Made by a program: the position numbers and the translations under genes. Under the pieces are notes generated by a model, which saw only the letters and a program-made list of their open reading frames with translations, was not told where the DNA came from and made no database searches. DNA of 64,000 bases from Taudactylus pleione (Eukaryota; Chordata; Amphibia; Anura; Myobatrachidae): assembly GCA_031769625.1 (NCBI GenBank), contig JAUIMM010000737.1, positions 2,284,501 to 2,348,500 on the forward strand, read 5' to 3'. Below are positions 51,551 through 64,000 of the stretch, one piece after another (the first letter of the stretch is position 1; every line of letters begins with the position of its first letter).

Positions 51551-51577
51551 GCACAGGATTTCCAAGTCTAAATTTAG
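51551..51577 (+). CDS. CACNA1C: CACNA1C exon 11: 27-nt microexon
   Basis: A 27-nt exon between 'tatgtctttcag' and 'gtaaga'. It encodes HRISKSKF plus split codons at both ends (gc|g Ala before, ag|c Ser after). Both splice sites are strong, and the reading frame from exon 10 to exon 12 works only if it is used in full. It sits in the basic end of the I-II linker just before IIS1. It is followed by a 5.8-kb intron that holds the TG array. Confidence 0.93.
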
Positions 51578-51813
51578 GTAAGAATTATGCTCCATAGCAG
51601 CGAGGAGACAGTGTGACAGGCAGCTGCTCCGTCCAACCGCAAAGCTGGGACAGCGGGGCTTAGTCAGACCCGCACTTCAACGCCGTCATGTGGGCGGAGC
51701 TGGGTATAAAGTGGGTGGCACTTGGTATGCATTGGGCACGATCCACAGGGATGCAGCAACACCTGTTTCACTGGCAGCAGCTCTCTCAGTCTACCTCATA
51801 CCTGTCACTCTTA

Positions 51814-51989
51814 GGGGTAAATTTACTAAGATGGGAGTTCTATTAAGAAGTGAAGTTGCCCATAGCAACCAATCAGATTCCAGGTATTATCTTCTAGAAG
51901 GTGCTAGATAAATGAGAAGTTGAATCTGATTGGTTGCTATGGGCAACATCACTTCTTAAATAGAAAACCCATCTTAGTAAATTTACCCC
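51814..51989. mobile_element. Hairpin MITE, first of three abutting elements
   Basis: Nearly identical to 6064-6226: ends 'ggggtaaatttactaagatg' and 'atcttagtaaatttacccc', arms 'gttgcccatagcaaccaatc' and 'gattggttgctatgggcaac'. Close similarity between the two copies suggests recent activity. Confidence 0.88.
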
Positions 51990-52311
51990 TAAAGCTGCAT
52001 ACACACACAACGATTTTGTTACCAACGATTTTATGACCGATTTTATGACCGATTTTCTGTCAGATTATCTGTCAGATTTTTTAAAGTGTAATGAATGATT
52101 TTTTTGAACTACAAACGATTTTTGCATATTCCCTTAATGAAAATCGTTGAGTTGACAAGTGTGACTTAACTACAAACTACAAACGTGAACGCGCATGAAC
52201 GAATATCGTTCATCGTTGAACTCAGAAAGTGAACGATTTTTTCAAACGATTATCGTTAAACGATATCGTTTAATGATAATCGTTAAAAAAATTGTGTGTG
52301 TATGCAGCTTT
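51990..52311. mobile_element. 'agctgcatacacacaca' element, second of three
   Basis: Inverted ends 'taaagctgcatacacacaca' and 'tgtgtgtgtatgcagcttta'. The body is made of 'aacgatt' words in both orientations, like the element at 7711. It starts where the preceding MITE ends. Confidence 0.82.
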
Positions 52312-52650
52312 AAGGTGCGTATACACTGTGCGATCAGGAAAGACAGTACGATTACGACATTGTAATCGTACTGTCTTTCCTGATCCCCTGCAGTACCTAC
52401 ACTGAACGATCAGTCATTCAGCGCAGGTACACTCCATCATTCCTGCACATGGGCAATCTGTCATTATTGGCAGATTGGCCTGCATATTCAGGCGATGGAC
52501 AATGTCGGAAACGACCAGCAGGCGCGCGCATCGCTGGTCGTTTCCTACATTTTGGTGCACGATTTGTGCACGATTACTGAGCGATTGCGCGATTACGATG
52601 TCGTAATCGTGCAATCGCTCAGTAATATCGCCCAGTGTGTACGCACCTTT
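52312..52650. mobile_element. 'aaggtgcgtatacactg' element, third of three
   Basis: Ends 'aaggtgcgtatacactgtgc' and 'cagtgtgtacgcacctt'. Inside are long inverted pairs, such as 'gtacgattacgac' with 'gtcgtaatcgtgc', and 'tcaggaaagacagtacgatt' with 'gtactgtctttcctgatc'. Confidence 0.82.
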
Positions 52651-52889
52651 ACTGTCCCTCTCTCGTTACACTGTACTGTGGTGTTATTAGCTGATGGAGC
52701 TAACTGGGTACCATTATCATAGGCTACTGTCGCAGTGGGTGGGTCTCCGTTAGCTGAATCCACATCCAAGACCCATAGAGGGCAATAAAAATGTGTTCTA
52801 TGGGGGTACAGATGAGTCCCAGGCCAAAAATATCAGAGATGGCGCACAGAGGCTACAAGAGATTTATATGTTGCATAGTGGATAAATGA

Positions 52890-53200
52890 CTATCGCCAAA
52901 TTGGGGAAAAAAAATGCATGGCAACAAAAGTCTTTGGGGCTAATTCAAGGCCGGGACCATAGCAACAAAAAGCATGTGAGTAACTTTGCATCTGGAAATC
53001 ATGCTGCACTGCAAGGGAGGGAAATGCATTTAGTATTGTGCATGCAGTGTAAATATTGGCAGCTTCTGCATGTAACCCACATATGCTGGACAGCTTTATT
53101 ATTACACTGCAATTGGTATGGGCTAGGACATCTGCCCCCCCTGCAGCGCAGCATGATGTTACCCAGGTGCACATTATTATTGCTTTGCTCCCACAGCCCA
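52890..53200. repeat. Dispersed repeat from which the TG satellite arose
   Basis: 'atgctgcactgcaa', 'catgcagtgtaaatattggc', 'gctggacagctttattatta' and 'attattgctttgctccca' recur at 57600-57790. The first satellite unit grows directly out of its 'gttacccaggtgcacattat' segment. Confidence 0.7.
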
Positions 53201-53330
53201 TGTGTGTGTGTGTGTGTCTGGTTCTGTGGTGTTACCCAGGTGCACAGTATTATTGCACAGCCCATGTGTGTGTGTGTGTGTCTGTCTGGTTCTGTGGTGT
53301 TACCCAGGTGCACAGTATTATTGCACAGCC

Positions 53331-53376
<46 letters not shown>

Positions 53377-53484
53377 TGGCTCTGCGGTGTTACCCAGGTG
53401 CACAGTATTATTGCACAGCCCATGTGTGTGTGTGTGTGTCTGGTTTTGTGGTGTTACCCAGGTGCACAGTATTATTGCACAGCC

Positions 53485-53522
<38 letters not shown>

Positions 53523-53636
53523 TGGCTCTGTGGTGTTACCCAGGTGCACAGTATTATTGCACAGCCCATGTGTGTGTGTGTGTGTGTGTGTCTGGTTTTG
53601 TGGTGTTACCCAGGTGCACAGTATTATTGCACAGCC

Positions 53637-53670
<34 letters not shown>

Positions 53671-54391
53671 TGGTTCTGTGGTGTTACCCAGGTGCACAGT
53701 ATTATTGTACAGCCCCTGTGTGTGTGTGTCTGGTTCTCTGGTGTTACCCAGGTGCACAGTATTATTGCACAGCCCATGTGTGTGTGTGTGTGTCTGGTTC
53801 TCTGGTGTTACCCAGGTGCACAGTATTATTGCACAGCCCATGTGTGTGTGTGTGTGTCTGGTTCTGTGGTTTTACCCAGGTGCACAATATTATTGCACAG
53901 CCCATGTGTGTGTGTCTGGTTCTGTGGTGTTACCCAGGTGCACAGTATTATTGTACAGCCCCTGTGTGTGTGTGTCTGGTTCTCTGGTGTTACCCAGGTG
54001 CACAGTATTATTGCACAGCCCATGTGTGTGTGTGTGTGTCTGGTTCTCTGGTGTTACCCAGGTGCACAGTATTATTGCACAGCCCATGTGTGTGTGTGTG
54101 TGTGTGTCTGGTTCTGTGGTGTTACCCAGGTGCACAGTATTATTGCACAGCCCATGTGTGTGTGTCTGGTTCTGTGGTGTTACCCAGGTGCACAGTATTA
54201 TTGCACAGCCCATGTGTGTGTGTCTGGTTCTGTGGTGTTACCAAGGTGCACAGTATTATTGCACAGCCCATGTGTGTGTGTGTGTGTGTCTGGTTCTGTG
54301 GTGTTACCCAGGTGCACAGTATTATTGCACAGCCCATGTGTGTGTGTCTGGTTCTGTGGTGTTACCCAGGTGCACAGTATTATTGCACAGC

Positions 54392-54438
<47 letters not shown>

Positions 54439-54551
54439 TGGTTCTGTGGTGTTACCCAGGTGCACAGTATTATTGTACAGCCCGTGTGTGTGTGTGTGTG
54501 TGTGTGTCTGGTTCTGTGGTGTTACCCAGGTGCACAGTATTATTGCACAGC

Positions 54552-54586
<35 letters not shown>

Positions 54587-54965
54587 TGGTTCTGTGGTGT
54601 TACCCAGGTGCACAGTATTATTGCACAGCCCATGTGTGTGTGTGTGTGTGTGTGTCTGGTTCTGTGGTGTTACCCAGGTGCACAGTATTATTGCACAGCC
54701 CATGTGTGTGTGTGTGTGTGTGTCTGGTTCTGTGGTGTTACCCAGGTGCACAGTATTATTGCACAGCCCATGTGTGTGTGTGTCTGGTTCTGTGGTGTTA
54801 CCCAGGTGCATAGTATTATTGCACAGCCCGTGTGTGTGTGTGTGTGTGTGTGTGTCTGGTTCTGTGGTGTTACCCAGGTGCACAGTATTATTGCACAGCC
54901 CGTGTGTGTGTGTGTGTGTGTCTGGTTCTGTGGTGTTACCCAGGTGCACAGTATTATTGCACAGC

Positions 54966-55000
<35 letters not shown>

Positions 55001-55043
55001 TGGTTCTGTGGTGTTACCCAGGTGCACAGTATTATTGCACAGC

Positions 55044-55076
<33 letters not shown>

Positions 55077-55466
55077 TGGTTCTGTGGTGTTACCCAGGTG
55101 CACAGTATTATTGCACAGCCCATGTGTGTGTGTGTGTGTGTGTCTGGTTCTGTGGTGTTACCCAGGTGCACAGTATTATTGCACAGCCCGTGTGTGTGTG
55201 TGTGTGTCTGGTTCTGTGGTGTTACCCAGGTGCACAGTATTATTGCACAGCCCATGTGTGTGTGTGTGTGTGTGTGTCTGGTTCTGTGGTGTTACCCAGG
55301 TGCACAGTATTATTACTTTGCTCCCACAGCCCATGTGTGTGTGTGTGTGTGTGTGTCTGGTTCTGTGGTGTTACCCAGGTGCACAGTATTATTGCACAGC
55401 CCATGTGTGTGTGTGTGTGTGTCTGGTTCTGTGGTGTTACCCAGGTGCACAATATTATTGCACAGC

Positions 55467-55535
<69 letters not shown>

Positions 55536-55645
55536 TGGTTCTGTGGTGTTACCCAGGTGCACAGTATTATTGCACAGCCCATGTGTGTGTGTGTGTGTGT
55601 GTCTGGTTCTGTGGTGTTACCCAGGTGCACAGTATTATTGCACAG

Positions 55646-55701
<56 letters not shown>

Positions 55702-56066
55702 TGGTTCTGTGGTGTTACCCAGGTGCACAGTATTATTGCACAGCCCGTGTGTGTGTGTGTGTCTGGTACTGTGGTGTTACCCAGGTGCACAGTATTATTG
55801 CACAGCCCGTGTGTGTGTGTGTGTGTCTGGTTCTGTGGTGTTACCCAGGTGCACAGTATTATTGCACAGCCCATGTGTGTGTGTGTGTGTGTGTGTGTCT
55901 GGTTCTGTGGTGTTACCCAGGTGTACAGTATTATTGCACAGCCCATGTGTGTGTGTGTGTGTGTCTGGTTCTGTGGTGTTACCCAGGTGCACAGTATTAT
56001 TGCACAGCCCATGTGTGTGTGTCTGGTTCTGTGGTGTTACCCAGGTGCACAGTATTATTGCACAGC

Positions 56067-56119
<53 letters not shown>

Positions 56120-56132
56120 TGGTTCTGTGGTG
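53145..56132. repeat. Composite satellite: constant 50-bp block plus variable (tg)n
   Basis: The constant part reads 'ctggttctgtggtgttaccc', 'aggtgcacagtattattgca', 'cagccc', followed by (tg)n of about 5 to 35 repeats. About 40 copies in 3 kb. No unit contains a stop in any frame on the plus strand, so frames of 1099, 1014, 585 and 438 codons stay open. They are not genes. It fills half of intron 11. Confidence 0.96.
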
Positions 56133-57308
56133 TTTGGACTTTCGGTGACTTTGCCTCATTTCTGTCACTTTCCCGTTTCTTCTGAGGGGATATCGGTACG
56201 GAGACCCCCTTCCCGGCCACTTTGTGAGCACACCCACTATTTGTAGAGGGGGATACTGCGAGGAAACACCCAGCAGAGCAGGGGTTATATAAAAACATCT
56301 CGGCACACAGTCATTCATGAATGTCAACTATATTCACCAGATAATTACTGGCTGTACGAGATACTTAGCGCTAATTACAGACCTCCCACTCCGAGATCTG
56401 AGCCTGCTTAGCAACCGCGGCTTCAGTAACAAAGGACCGGGGTAATTGAGTGTAATAGGGGATCTGTGATGTTTAATGCATCTCAAGGAGAATTAATTTA
56501 GGTCAGTAGGGAGGTTGTGCTTGGCCTCAGATAACAACAAGAGCTGCCTGCCAGTCACAGGAATGTTTTGTTACCCCCGTCACATTCACGGGCAGAGGGT
56601 CCTCCCTGTTTCGGATAGGGGGGCTGTTTTATTTTCAAGTGTATCTTTTTCTCTTTACACTTTTATTAATCACACGTGTCTTTTACCAAATAACGGAACC
56701 TTTCTAACATAGCGAGAGCCAGGATATTATACCCCGGGAGCTCCATTTAACTACTCGCCGGAATCGCGTAACCTGCTATATGCCGGCCTGTCGTCGCATT
56801 GTTACATGGTGGTAAAGTGACAAGGGAATAAAAAGCACAGGCTGATTGATACAGCTCTTCCCACCTTCAGATTAATTTCATTTATATGCTTATATATACT
56901 CTCCCCTATGTCCTCTGATACTGCATAAAACTTTTCTCCGGATACAGCGGTGTATAATGCAACAAGTAAAACACCGCTGCCTGATTGTAGCAAAGCAGGG
57001 CTGAAAAACACAGAAATAAGCCAGAACTGCAAAGCAATGTATTCAGGCTGTTTCACAGAGGGAAGCTGGTAAATCCAAGTTACCCGAAGGTGGAATGTTC
57101 CTTTACACAAATAAAAATCCAAATATAACTGTTAGAAAATTAATGGGTTTGTATTTTAAAAATTCCTTTTTATAGTCTCATGGTATAACTCTCGGGGGGG
57201 CTTATTCTTGTTTCTTGAACGTCCGTAAATAGCCGTAGATCAGCGCAGAGGAAGCGGGCAGGCGGGAAGGGCTGTATTATAGATGCAAATGGCAGATTCC
57301 TTGTCTAA

Positions 57309-57719
<411 letters not shown>

Positions 57720-57821
57720 TAGATCTAAGTTAGGACACCAACCCCTCCCCATCCCAAATCTAGTTACTCGCTATTATTGCTTTGCTCCCGCCTTAGAATC
57801 TGCCCCCAAATATGTGTCTAT

Positions 57822-58315
57822 GGGCCTGATTCAGTAAGATTCGCAACTGCGATTATGCAAGCAATTGTTCTGCATATGCACTGCAGTGTGCGTGCGCGTG
57901 CGCGAACCAGCCGCTGCTATCGCGACTGCGATCGCAGCGACTACGCAGACCCATCGCAGAGTGATTGACAGGAAGTACCGTTTGTGGGTGGTGACGGGTG
58001 GTCGGCGAAACACAGGCGTGCCAGTGCGATTGACCGCTGTTACAGAGGCGTGCATAAATTATCCACTGCGATGCCATACGCAGCCTGAGGCCTTTCACTG
58101 CGTGCGCTGAGGTTAGCGATTCCTGAGCAAGGTCAGGGCTTCTGCAAGTGTGCGTGAGGCTGCGATGGTAGTCGATGTTGCCGATGGTTTTGCAGTCTTG
58201 CTAAACATTACAGATGTGTGTAAGGTAAGGTGGGCGTCCTTATGTAGTGCCGCAATGTTATAGCGATTGCAATGGATTAGCATGTCGCAGTTGCGATCCA
58301 TACTGAATCAGGCCC
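57822..58315. mobile_element. 0.5-kb 'gggcctgattcag' element in intron 12
   Basis: Ends 'gggcctgattcagta' and 'tactgaatcaggccc' lie between direct 'tat' repeats (57819-57821 and 58316-58318). The interior has 'cgcaactgcgatt', 'tttgtgggtggtgacgg' and 'agaggcgtgcataaatt', a relative of the 0.6-kb family. Confidence 0.9.
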
Positions 58316-58643
58316 TATGAACGGATGGAGCTGAGGGGGTGCTGACTTATTCTGCAGGCACCAGACCCCCGAGCCAGGTCATTGCACAGATGGCAGGCAG
58401 TAATCTAATACTGTACAGTCTGCCATCCTATACTGTGCTTTCTATAAGATTGTGTATTCCCACCCGCACTCATTGGCCACAAGTAAAAAAGTCCAAACTC
58501 TTAATATAAATGTTCAAGAAAACTGAATGGAGGTTTGTAGACCTCTTTGGAAGGCCGGCCTGCCGCGCCGCGGTGCCGCTGTAACCGGCTGGTGTTATAA
58601 AGACGTTGTTCTGATTGTATCACGGGACTTTGGGGATTTCTAA

Positions 58644-58904
<261 letters not shown>

Positions 58905-59169
58905 TAACAGTGTCGGGAGCCGGCGACGTTGGTGCAGTCAGTTATAGTATTACAGGCAATGTGATGGCGCTGATAATTGCACCATGAGGACAGTTATTAA
59001 GATCCATTTAAGCCTGAGGCCAGGAGCTTATTTTTATGTTTATTAGAAAGGTAAATCACCACTTATTCTAAATATATAGGACATAACTGCACCTAGCAAA
59101 TTTAGCGAACTGCGTCGAGAAAATGGCTGTGTATCAGGAATGTGGGTGGAGCTAACGTGCAAGTGTGTA

Positions 59170-59505
59170 AGGATGATATGGGTGTGTCTATCCTGAGAGT
59201 GGGTGCGGCTAGAGTTAAATTGGACCAGGATGACATGGGTGTGTCTCCCCTGAGTGGGTGGGGCTAGAGTTGTTTGGACCAGGATTAAATGGGTGTGTCT
59301 ACCTTGAGAGTGGGTGGGGCTAGAGTTAAATTGGACCAGGACGAATGGGTGTGTCTACCCTGAGAGTGGGTGGGGCTAGAGTTATTTGGACCATAATGAA
59401 ATGGGTGTGTCTACCTTGAGAGTGGGTGGGGCTAGAGTTATTTGGACCAGTATGAAACAGGTGTATCTACCTTGAGAGTGGGTGGGGCTAGAGTTAAAGT
59501 GGACT
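59170..59505. repeat. About 57-bp minisatellite in intron 13
   Basis: Six units containing 'atgggtgtgtctaccttgag', 'agtgggtggggctagagtta' and 'ttggacca'. It stops about 60 bp before exon 14. Confidence 0.9.
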
Positions 59506-59544
59506 AGAGGTGACTTAGAAGCTGCCATACTGTATTGTTTCTGA

Positions 59545-60308
<764 letters not shown>

Positions 60309-60393
60309 TGAGCCCCCGATTTCAGGTTATTCCGCTGGTGGAGTGTGATGTAGAACTTCCTGTGCAATAGATCTCTCCATTCTGCCCCCCCAG

Positions 60394-60538
60394 AACGGCC
60401 AGCCCGGAAAAGAAACCGGAGAATGAGACCAGCGGGAAGTCACCGGTGCCGGTGCAGGTGCCGGCTCTGGAGGAGAACAAGGAGAAGATAGAGCTGAAGT
60501 CCATCACAGCCGACGGAGAGTCCCCGCCTTCGACTAAG
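60394..60538 (+). CDS. CACNA1C: CACNA1C exon 17: II-III loop
   Basis: 145 bp between 'ctgccccccag' and 'gtgaga'. It encodes [20 protein letters not shown], a Pro/Ser-rich stretch less like mammals, then the conserved [20 protein letters not shown]. It is cytoplasmic. It ends at a codon boundary (STK). Confidence 0.95.
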
Positions 60539-60649
60539 GTGAGAATGACATCACAGGAAGGAGATGCCAGCAGCCAATCACAAGGCTTTGCACAACTCCA
60601 CTTTGTAAATCGCAGGGTGCTCACTGGGGTGTGTGTGTCTCCTATATAG

Positions 60650-60722
60650 ATCAGTGTGGAAGAGTTCCCATCCAACGAGAACGATGAGAAAACATCGTAC
60701 CCCAGCACCAACGAGATCCCAG
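60650..60722 (+). CDS. CACNA1C: CACNA1C exon 18: II-III loop
   Basis: 73 bp between 'gtctcctatatag' and 'gtaacg'. It encodes ISVEEFPSNENDEKTSYPST and NEIP, matching the PNENEDKSPYP region of mammalian alpha-1C. It ends in phase 1 with the Gly codon g|gt completed in exon 19, which keeps the frame with both neighbours. Confidence 0.93.
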
Positions 60723-61096
60723 GTAACGCCTGCGGAGAGTCCAGGGATGTGAGAGGATAAAGATGGAGTAGGAATAGTAACGTGGAGCAGGAATGCACTT
60801 ACCTGGGTTTCCAACGACAATTCTGCTATTTAGAACAAAAAAAAGTGCAAACGTTGTACATAAAACACATTCAGTTGAGGTAGATATAAGAAGTAAATAT
60901 ACAACGCACAACATCAGTCAGCAAAATGACTATTTCCTGTGCTGCAGCAAAATGGAAGCTTCCTATTGGCTGTGATGCTCAGAATCGCAGCCTATCATGT
61001 ATCTCTAGGATTCTTGCCTATTGCCTCTGGCAGTAACTGGTTAAGTGAAACGCGTTGTGGGCAAATGCAGGTAATGATGTTATTTTCTTTCCTCAG

Positions 61097-61229
61097 GTGA
61101 GGAGGAAGAGGAGGAGCCTGAGATGCCCGTTGGCCCTCGTCCTCGCCCTCTTTCTGAAATGCACATCAAGGAGAAAGCCGCCCCTATGCCCGAGGCCACC
61201 GCGTTCTTCATTTTCCGCACAGACAACAA
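61097..61229 (+). CDS. CACNA1C: CACNA1C exon 19: end of II-III loop, approach to repeat III
   Basis: 133 bp between 'tttctttcctcag' and 'gtaatg'. It encodes [20 protein letters not shown] and [19 protein letters not shown], then RTDN before a split codon (aa|). The wording is close to the alpha-1C segment just before IIIS1. The next exon is not in the remaining 2.8 kb, which is almost all minisatellite. Confidence 0.95.
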
Positions 61230-61269
61230 GTAATGTCAGACTTTAGTTCCTGTAATATAGCTGATTTCC

Positions 61270-61773
61270 CATGTGATGTGCTTGTGAGCCCCAGCTGTCA
61301 CCCGTGATGTGCTTGTGAGCCCCAGCTGTCACCCGTGATGTGCATGTGAGCCCCAGCTGTCACCCGTGATGTGCTTGTGAGCCCCAGCTGTCACCCGTGA
61401 TGTGCTTGTGAGCCCCAGCTGTCACCCGTGATGTGCTTGTGAGCCCCAACTGTCACCCGTGATGTGCTTGTGAGCCCCAACTGTCACCCGTGATGTGCTT
61501 GTGAGCCCCAGCTGTCACCCGTGATGTGCTTGTGAGCCCCAGCTGTCACCCGTGATGTGCTTGTGAGCCCCAGCTGTCACCCGTGATGTGCTTGTGAGCC
61601 CCAGCTGTCACCGGTGATGTGCTTGTGAGCCCCAGCTGTCACCCGTGATGTGCTTGTGAGCCCCAGCTGTCACCCGTGATGTGCTTGTGAGCCCCAGCTG
61701 TCACCCGTGATGTGCTTGTGAGCCCCAGCTGTCACCCGTGATGTGCTTGTGAGCCCCAGCTGTCACCCGTGAT
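61270..61773. repeat. 31-bp minisatellite after exon 19
   Basis: About 16 nearly identical units containing 'gtgatgtgcttgtgagcccc' and 'agctgtcaccc'. It begins about 40 bp after the exon 19 donor. Confidence 0.95.
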
Positions 61774-61959
61774 GAGGGAGGGATCTCTGGTGTCGTAGAT
61801 GGAATTTATTTTTTATTTTTTTAAATTGGCTTTACTTTTGTTACATTATCCAAATTTACTGCACCTGTAAGTCAGGAAGGACTTAAAGAACTACTTAATG
61901 TAAAATACAAGTTTTCTTATCTAAACCCAAGCCACAAGTAACAGTGATAAACATCCAGG

Positions 61960-64000
61960 GATATGGGTAAGGTCTGTCTCAGGCTGAGGATATGGGTAAG
62001 GTCTGTCTAAGGCTGGGGATATGGGTAAGGTCTGTCTCAGGCTGGGGATACGGGTAAGGTCTGTCTCAGGCTGGGGATACGGGTAAGGTCTGTCTCAGGC
62101 TGGGGATACGGGTGAGGTCTGTCTCAGGCTGGGGATACGGGTAAGGTCTGTCTCAGGCTGGGGATACGGGTAAGGTCTGTCTCAGGCTGGGGATATGGTA
62201 AGGTCTGTCTCAGGCTGGGGATATGGGTAAGGTCTGTCTCAGGCTGGGGATACGGTTAAGGTCTGTCTCAGGCTGGGGATATGGTAAGGTCTCCCTCAGG
62301 CTGGGGATACGGGTAAGGTCTGTCTCAGGTTGGGATACGGGTAAGGTCTGTCTCAGACTGGGGATATGGGTAAGGTCTGTCTCAGGCTGGGGATATGGGT
62401 AAGGTCTGTCTCAGGCTGAGGATATGGGTAAGGTCTGTCTCAGGCTGAGGATATGGGTAAGGTCTGTCTCAGGCTGAGGATATGGGTAAGGTCTGGTTGA
62501 GGCTGGGGATACGGGTAAGGTCTGTCTCAAGCTGGGGATACGGGTAAGGTCTGTCTCAGGCTGGGGATACGGGTAAGGTCTGTCTCAGGCTGGGGATATG
62601 GGTAACGTCTGTCTCAGGCTGGGGATACGGGTATGGTCTGTCTCAGGCTGGGGATATGGGTAACGTCTGTCTCAGGCTGGGGATACGGGCGAGGTCTGTC
62701 TCAGGCTGGGGATACGGGTAAGGTCTCTCTCAGGCTGGGGATACGGGTAAGGTCTGTCTCAGGTTGGGATACGGGTAAGGTCTGTCTCAGACTGGGGATA
62801 TGGGTAATGTCTGTCTCAGGCTGGGGATATGGGTAAGGTCTGGTTGAGGCTGGGGATATGGGTAAGGTCTGGTTGAGGCTAGGGATATGGGTAAGGTCTG
62901 TCTCAGGCTGAGGATATGGGTAAGGTCTGTCTCAGGCTGAGGATATGGGTAAGGTCTGTCTCAGGCTGAGGATATGGGTAAGGTCTGTCTCAGGCTGGGG
63001 ATACGGGTGAGGTCTGTCTCAGGCTGGGGATACGGGTGAGGTCTGTCTCAGGCTGGGGATACGGGTGAGGTCTGTCTCAGGCTGGGGATATGGTAAGGTC
63101 TGTCTCAGGCTGGGGATATGGGTAAGGTCTGTCTCAGGCTGGGGATACGGGTAAGGTCTGTCTCAGGCTGGGGATATGGTAAGGTCTCCCTCAGGCTGGG
63201 GATACGGGTAAGGTCTGTCTCAGGTTGGGATACGGGTAAGGTCTGTCTCAGACTGGGGATATGGGTAAGGTCTGTCTCAGGCTGGGGATATGGGTAAGGT
63301 CTGTCTCAGGCTGAGGATATGGGTAAGGTCTGTCTCAGGCTGAGGATATGGGTAAGGTCTGTCTCAGGCTGAGGATATGGGTAAGGTCTGGTTGAGGCTG
63401 GGGATACGGGTAAGGTCTGTCTCAAGCTGGGGATACGGGTAAGGTCTGTCTCAGGCTGGGGATACGGGTAAGGTCTGTCTCAGGCTGAGGATATGGGTAA
63501 GGTCTGTCTCAGGCTGAGGATATGGGTAAGGTCTGTCTCAGGCTGAGGATATGGGTAAGGTCTGGTTGAGGCTGGGGATACGGGTAAGGTCTGTCTCAAG
63601 CTGGGGATACGGGTAAGGTCTGTCTCAGGCTGGGGATACGGGTAAGGTCTGTCTCAGGCTGGGGATACGGGTAAGGTCTGTCTCAGGCTGGGGATACGGG
63701 TAAGGTCTGTCTCAGGCTGGGGATATGGGTAACGTCTGTCTCAGGCTGGGGATACGGGCGAGGTCTGTCTCAGGCTGGGGATACGGGTAAGGTCTGGCTG
63801 AGGCTGGGGATACGGGTAAGGTCTGTCTCAGGCTGAGGATATGGGTAAGGTCTGTCTCAGGCTGAGGATACGGGTAAGGTCTGGTTGAGGCTGGGGATAC
63901 GGGTAAGGTCTGTCTCAGGCTGGGGATACGGGTAAGGTCTGTCTCAGGCTGGGGATACGGGTAAGGTCTGTCTCAGGCTGGGGATACGGGTAAGGTCTGT
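61960..64000. repeat. 29-bp minisatellite, runs off the window
   Basis: About 70 units containing 'gggtaaggtctgtctcaggc' and 'tggggatac'. A higher-order block is visible: the variant run beginning 'ctccctcagg' at 62291 recurs at 63186, an offset of 895 bp. Its true length is unknown. Confidence 0.95.

Noticed and set aside
52886..56246. Open frames of 1099, 1014, 585 and 438 codons on the plus strand, and several on the minus strand
   Set aside because: All are translations of one stop-free tandem repeat in different frames (Cys-Val runs or Thr-His runs). No start context, splice logic or domain.
57777..58300. Short overlapping frames rich in Arg and Cys
   Set aside because: They lie in the 'gggcctgattcag' element with clear ends and target duplication; no coding signal.

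Overview
The window is vertebrate nuclear DNA, most likely from an amphibian and probably an anuran. It holds the middle of one large gene on the plus strand: CACNA1C, the pore-forming alpha-1C (Cav1.2) subunit of the L-type voltage-gated calcium channel. Sixteen coding exons (human-style exons 4 to 19, 2,210 coding bases) lie between 21707 and 61229. All have GT-AG introns and all splice phases join. They encode repeat I from S2 to S6, the I-II linker with the beta-subunit binding site, all of repeat II, and most of the II-III loop. The 5' exons (1-3) and repeats III and IV lie outside the window. I see no other host gene and no tRNA, rRNA or microbial gene.

The frog assignment rests on the repeats. 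There are many short DNA transposons with hairpin structure, including the 'cccatagcaaccaatcagattc' type (four copies); 'gggcctgattcag' termini with 3-bp target duplications; 'gtattcaatttg' elements; hAT-like elements with 8-bp duplications; and a tRNA-like SINE ending in 'gctatataaataa'. The species cannot be named from this.

Layout. 1-21706 is upstream intron (or 5' flank) filled with nested DNA transposons, a telomere-like array, a broken mariner copy, a 184-bp dimeric satellite (10.9-12.4 kb) and a 77/88-bp satellite (15.8-18.1 kb). 21707-30280 carries exons 4-7, with a 71-bp satellite next to exon 4. 30281-40496 is one intron that is mostly satellite: 6.5 kb of a 40-bp repeat, including a 2,593-bp duplication, and 1.76 kb of a 75-bp repeat ending about 95 bp before exon 8a. 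40497-51577 carries exons 8a-11, with a 90-bp array apparently grown from inside a SINE. 51578-57337 is dominated by a 3-kb (TG)n composite array. 57338-61229 carries exons 12-19 compactly. 61270-64000 is a 31-bp and then a 29-bp array that runs off the window. Tandem arrays make up roughly a third of the window.

The most notable points are: only the 8a-type IS6 exon is visible, and it has Cys where L-type channels have Trp; a non-autonomous transposon family built as a chain of about ten adjacent hairpins; two- and three-level nested insertions readable from target duplications; the SINE-derived array; and 29-bp and 75-bp arrays whose every unit carries splice-site-like sequence. The very long open frames at 52.9-56.2 kb are satellite artefacts, not genes.
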